DNA from: Chloroflexota bacterium
GTDB lineage: Bacteria; Chloroflexota; Anaerolineae; Ardenticatenales; JAADHH01
DNA length: 32,779 nucleotides
Reading direction: 5' to 3'
Assembly (NCBI GenBank): GCA_013151955.1
Contig: JAADHH010000048.1
Location: 1 to 32,779, forward strand
The notes under the pieces are model-generated. The model did not search any database. It was not told the DNA's origin and saw only the letters and a program-made list of their open reading frames with translations. Positions 29,914 through 32,779 of the stretch are shown here, piece after piece. The position numbers and the translations under genes are program-made. Positions within the stretch are counted from its first letter, which is position 1. Each line of letters starts with the position of its first letter.

Positions 29914-31185
29914 TCAATTCCGCTTGTAGGCCACACCCAACGTTTCCCCGCTGCATATTTCTGATGATTTGAAATCGCCTTCTCTCAAGAACGTGCCCAG
30001 CACACAGTTCCGACCAACTTCTGTGTTATCTGGAATGTGTGTCCCCTTTCCCACCACCGTCAAGCCGGTGTTCAAGCGGTCTGGTTCCCATTTGTTGGGC
30101 ATGAAGTTGTCGCCCCAGCCCACTTTCGCGTTTTCGCCGACGCACACCCGCTTGTCGATGATCGCGCGGTCCACAACGGCCAGCCGCTCGATCTGTGTGT
30201 CCGTCATAACCACCGAATCGCGGACCACAGCGCCGGGCGCTACATATACGCCGGGAGACAATACGGCGTTTTCCACATGGCCCTCGATGACACAACCGTT
30301 GGAAACGAGACTGCGTATGACATTCGCTTTGGAACCAAACTTCACCGGAGGACGTTCCTCGCTGCGGGTGTGGAGTACCCACGATGAATCGCGCAAGTTT
30401 AGCGATGGTTGATCCCGTGTCAGGGCCAGGTTTGCGTCCCAATAAGATTGCAAGGTTCCGACATCTACCCAATACCGGTCAAAAGAATAGGCATACACCC
30501 CTCCCTTCTTCACCATGGAGGGGATAATGTGCTTGCCAAAATCGTGTGCGCCCCGTGCCTTGCTCGCCAACAAACACGAAGCCAGAACCTCGGCACGGAA
30601 CACGTACACGCCCATGGAAGCCAACGTGCTGGTAGAGCTGAGCGGCTTCTCCTGAAACTCCAGCACGTGATTGTTCTCGTCGGCGACCATGATGCCGAAG
30701 CGACTGACCTCGTGTGGTTTTACGTGTAACACGGCTACAGTCAGGTCGGCCTTTTTTTCTTCGTGGTAGCGCACCATCTCCGAGTAGTCCATGTTGTAGA
30801 TGTGATCGCCGGATAAAATGAGTACCTGGTCTGCCTGACTATCGGTAATGAAACTGAGATTCTGGCGTACAGCATCGGCGGTGCCCTTGTACCAATCTTC
30901 GTCCTGTTGTCCGAGGTAGGGGTGCAGGAGGCGAATGCCCCCGCGACGCCAATCGAGATCCAGGTCCCACGGTTTGCCTGTGCCGATGTGCTCCGTGAGC
31001 GAACGGGGCCGGTACTGGGTCAACACGCCCAGATGGTAAATGCCGGAGTTGATGCAGTTAGAGAGTGTAAAATCAATGATGCGATATTTTCCGGCGAAGG
31101 GTACTGCCGGTTTGGCTCGTTCGGCGGTAAGGATGCTCAACCGCGTGCCGGCACCGCCGGCCATAATCATTGCCAAAGTACGCAT
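29914..31185 (-). CDS. glgC: Glucose-1-phosphate adenylyltransferase
   Basis: A 423-residue enzyme making ADP-glucose for glycogen synthesis from ATP and glucose-1-phosphate. The N-terminal nucleotidyltransferase domain has [20 protein letters not shown] (family: [21 protein letters not shown], with S-I replacing the common x-P), [22 protein letters not shown] and [15 protein letters not shown] and ASMGVYVF are also conserved. The C-terminal third is a left-handed beta-helix with hexapeptide repeats ([30 protein letters not shown]). AGGAG is 7 nt before ATG 31185. The phosphoglycerate mutase gene ends 70 bp upstream on the same strand, suggesting an operon; a small hairpin (31221-31244) lies between them. 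Confidence 0.94.
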   Translation of the reverse strand: MRTLAMIMAGGAGTRLSILTAERAKPAVPFAGKYRIIDFTLSNCINSGIYHLGVLTQYRPRSLTEHIGTGKPWDLDLDWRRGGIRLLHPYLGQQDEDWYKGTADAVRQNLSFITDSQADQVLILSGDHIYNMDYSEMVRYHEEKKADLTVAVLHVKPHEVSRFGIMVADENNHVLEFQEKPLSSTSTLASMGVYVFRAEVLASCLLASKARGAHDFGKHIIPSMVKKGGVYAYSFDRYWVDVGTLQSYWDANLALTRDQPSLNLRDSSWVLHTRSEERPPVKFGSKANVIRSLVSNGCVIEGHVENAVLSPGVYVAPGAVVRDSVVMTDTQIERLAVVDRAIIDKRVCVGENAKVGWGDNFMPNKWEPDRLNTGLTVVGKGTHIPDNTEVGRNCVLGTFLREGDFKSSEICSGETLGVAYKRN

Positions 31186-31220
31186 GGGCTTGCTCCTGCC
31201 TGGGTTGTCGTTACTCTATG

Positions 31221-31244
31221 AACTTCACGCGCTTTCGGCTTCGC
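31221..31244. repeat. Small hairpin between apgM and glgC
   Basis: CACGCGC and GCGCGTG form a 7-bp stem around a loop of about 10 nt in the 70-bp intergenic gap. No T-run follows on either strand, so it is more likely a processing or stability structure than a terminator. Confidence 0.4.
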
Positions 31245-31255
31245 GCGTGGGCCGG

Positions 31256-32461
31256 TCATGCACCATATTTGGTCAAACGTCCCGCGTTGGCCAGGGCCAG
31301 TGGCATAAGCGCTGTCGTCTCGATTCTGGGACCCAACGCGCCCGTCAGGCAAGCGCGTTCGCCAAAAGCCCGCACGCCGTCAGGCCGGCAACGGTTCGAC
31401 CAGAGCAAAGCCGGTACCGGATGCCAACTGTGCGCCTTCATGGCCGCCGGTGTGGAATGATCGCCGGTGACGATGATCGAGTCGGGGTGCAACGCGAGCA
31501 ATCGCGGCAGAAGGGCGTCCACCTCTTCTATACATTTTACTTTGGCGGCAAAGTCCCCATCCTCCCCCCGGCTGTCGGTCCATTTGTAGTGAATGAAGAA
31601 GAAATCGAAGTCATTCCAGCGCGCCACCAATGTGTCGATCTCGTCGGCGAACGTTGTGCCGCCGGACAAGACCTCCATGCCCACCAGACGTGACACGCCA
31701 CGATACATCGGGTAAATGGCGATGGCCGCGGTGCGCAACCCAAAGACATCTTGCATGGATGGCCAATCGGGCTTTTTCGAGAAGCCGCGCAGGGTGAGCA
31801 TGTTGGCCGGATGGTGTTTGGCCAACCGTTGGGCGGCCTCCGCGACGAACTGGTTGACCAGCGCCGCTGTCCGTTCGGCGTCCGGGGCCAGGGCGCGGAC
31901 GGGCAAGGGGGCGGCACCGACTCGTTGCGGGTCGGTCTCGCTCAGTGCATCGGAGAGGCCCTCACCACGCAGGACAAGAACGAAGCGATATTCCTTGACC
32001 GGGCGCACGAACAATTCTACGCCGGGCAGGGCTATGTCGCTCAATTCGCGGGTTAGTTCGGCACAAATTTCTGTGGGGATACGGCCGGCACGGCGGTCGC
32101 TAATCAGTCCCTGCGCATCCACGGTACAAAAGTTGCCACGGGCAGCCACATCACGTGATGTGAGGGCGAAATCTATGCCGCCCGCTTCGAGCACCCCCCG
32201 TCCGATCTGGTAGCGCAGCGGGTCGTAGCCGAAGAGGGCCAGATGGGCCGGCCCGCTTCCCGGCGCGATCCCCGGCCCAATGGGCACGTGCAGTCCGCAG
32301 ATTCCTTCGTCAGCCAGCCTGTCCAAGTTCGGCGTACGGGCCGTCTCCAGCTCCGTCAATCCGCCACTTTCTGCGGGGAGGCCCCCGAGGCCATCCATCA
32401 CCAGCAAGACAACTTTCGTATCGCTGGGAATCACCAGTTCGCTGATCGTGCTAAGTTCCAT
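31256..32461 (-). CDS. apgM: 2,3-bisphosphoglycerate-independent phosphoglycerate mutase, archaeal type
   Basis: A 401-residue alkaline-phosphatase-superfamily enzyme interconverting 3- and 2-phosphoglycerate. The first metal-binding motif is [11 protein letters not shown] (18-27, Asp23); the catalytic serine lies in [18 protein letters not shown] (64-81, Ser69); [20 protein letters not shown] is the substrate-domain motif; the late metal site is [11 protein letters not shown]. Length and motif order are those of the archaeal-type ApgM, shorter than the 510-residue bacterial GpmI. GGAGG lies about 4 nt before ATG 32461. It precedes glgC on the same strand. Confidence 0.94.
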   Translation of the reverse strand: MELSTISELVIPSDTKVVLLVMDGLGGLPAESGGLTELETARTPNLDRLADEGICGLHVPIGPGIAPGSGPAHLALFGYDPLRYQIGRGVLEAGGIDFALTSRDVAARGNFCTVDAQGLISDRRAGRIPTEICAELTRELSDIALPGVELFVRPVKEYRFVLVLRGEGLSDALSETDPQRVGAAPLPVRALAPDAERTAALVNQFVAEAAQRLAKHHPANMLTLRGFSKKPDWPSMQDVFGLRTAAIAIYPMYRGVSRLVGMEVLSGGTTFADEIDTLVARWNDFDFFFIHYKWTDSRGEDGDFAAKVKCIEEVDALLPRLLALHPDSIIVTGDHSTPAAMKAHSWHPVPALLWSNRCRPDGVRAFGERACLTGALGPRIETTALMPLALANAGRLTKYGA

Positions 32462-32779
32462 TTTGCCTCCACGTCCAACAATGCGTTACACTGATAAGCT
32501 CTTACAGCGCGGCTGCGCGCGGCACCGAGAGTGAAAATGGTGGGGAGCGGGGAGCGTGAAGCGTCGAGCGGAGAGCGACGGAATACGCAACACGCAATAC
32601 GAAACTCGAAACCCAAAACTCGCCACCTACATAACAGTATACACCAACAAGCGCCGAAAAGCAATCTCCGTGGATGCGGCACGGGGCTTTTCAAAGTTCT
32701 TATGTTTGTTTTTGTAGGACACAGATTCTCACAGAAAAACAGAGTATCTTCTCAATATTCCGGGGCGAAGAAGTTCGAC
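32462..32779. repeat. Intergenic end of the window with word repeats, no gene seen
   Basis: It contains ggagcgtgaagcgtcgagcggagagcg (about 32549-32577), ggaatacgcaacacgcaatacg, and gaaactcgaaacccaaaactcg (about 32600-32622), the same words as at 6783-6860. A degenerate TGAAAAT core of the 15-bp element is at about 32531-32537. Beyond 32700 the sequence is A/T-rich with ggacacagattctcacag. Confidence 0.6.
32636..32664 (-). promoter_or_regulatory. Possible promoter of apgM-glgC
   Basis: On the minus strand TTGCTT (32664-32659), 17 bp, TATACT (32641-32636). The -35 box is weak. It would give a leader of about 165 nt that contains the word-repeat block. Confidence 0.4.

Overview
The window is a GC-rich bacterial chromosome segment with densely packed housekeeping genes and short intergenic gaps full of degenerate repeats. 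I think it is a Chloroflexota genome, probably Anaerolineae-like. The reasons are the mix of genes (archaeal-type phosphoglycerate mutase, a T-box in front of valS, PT-rich secreted proteins, a 457-residue class II aldolase-like protein), a secreted protein ending in a YLP-type tail, and the characteristic intergenic word repeats. This assignment is inference; there is no rRNA here to confirm it.

Layout. 1-200: the 3' end of a HAD-type phosphatase. 403-2812: an ABC-2 exporter pair (ATPase, then a permease that appears fused to a C-terminal SpoIIM-like domain) behind a clear sigma70-type promoter. 2947-9409: three members of the aspartase/fumarase lyase superfamily (a divergent ArgH paralogue, a PurB/CMLE-like lyase and canonical ArgH) plus a PLP-dependent D-cysteine desulfhydrase/ACC deaminase-family enzyme, interrupted by a reversed AbrB-PIN toxin-antitoxin pair with its own promoter and palindromic operator. 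9566-10528: a sugar-nucleotide epimerase. 10550-16190 (minus strand): a secreted triple-PA14/golvesin-domain protein, a methyltetrahydrofolate methyltransferase-like protein and valS. valS is preceded by a T-box with a perfect consensus promoter. 16884-17852: a membrane protein of unknown function, divergent from valS. 18218-22539: gyrB carrying a 339-residue intein, then a class II aldolase-like gene. 22796-24247: an LCP-family cell-envelope protein. 24406-25745: a DUF2085-type membrane protein and, divergently, D-aminoacyl-tRNA deacylase. 25882-29792 (minus): a secreted protein with a peptidase-like domain, and a membrane-anchored clan GH-A glycoside-hydrolase-like protein. 29914-32461 (minus): glgC and phosphoglycerate mutase.

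Working together. canonical argH finishes arginine synthesis. The other two lyases and the PLP enzyme have no obvious house role and may form a separate amino-acid or N-succinyl-type pathway. apgM and glgC look like one central-carbon/glycogen transcription unit. The LCP, epimerase, PA14, GH-A-like and peptidase-like proteins point to an elaborate cell surface.

The most unusual material is between genes: (i) at least six good copies and one weak copy of a 15-bp near-palindrome, CTATTTTCAAAGCAG-like, that ends blocks of slippage-like word repeats; (ii) two copies of a MITE-like inverted-repeat element that supplies stop codons to neighbouring genes; (iii) two copies of a nested palindrome built from AGAAGTT. 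In addition, the GyrB intein looks as though it has lost the catalytic part of a homing endonuclease but kept its DNA-binding repeats.
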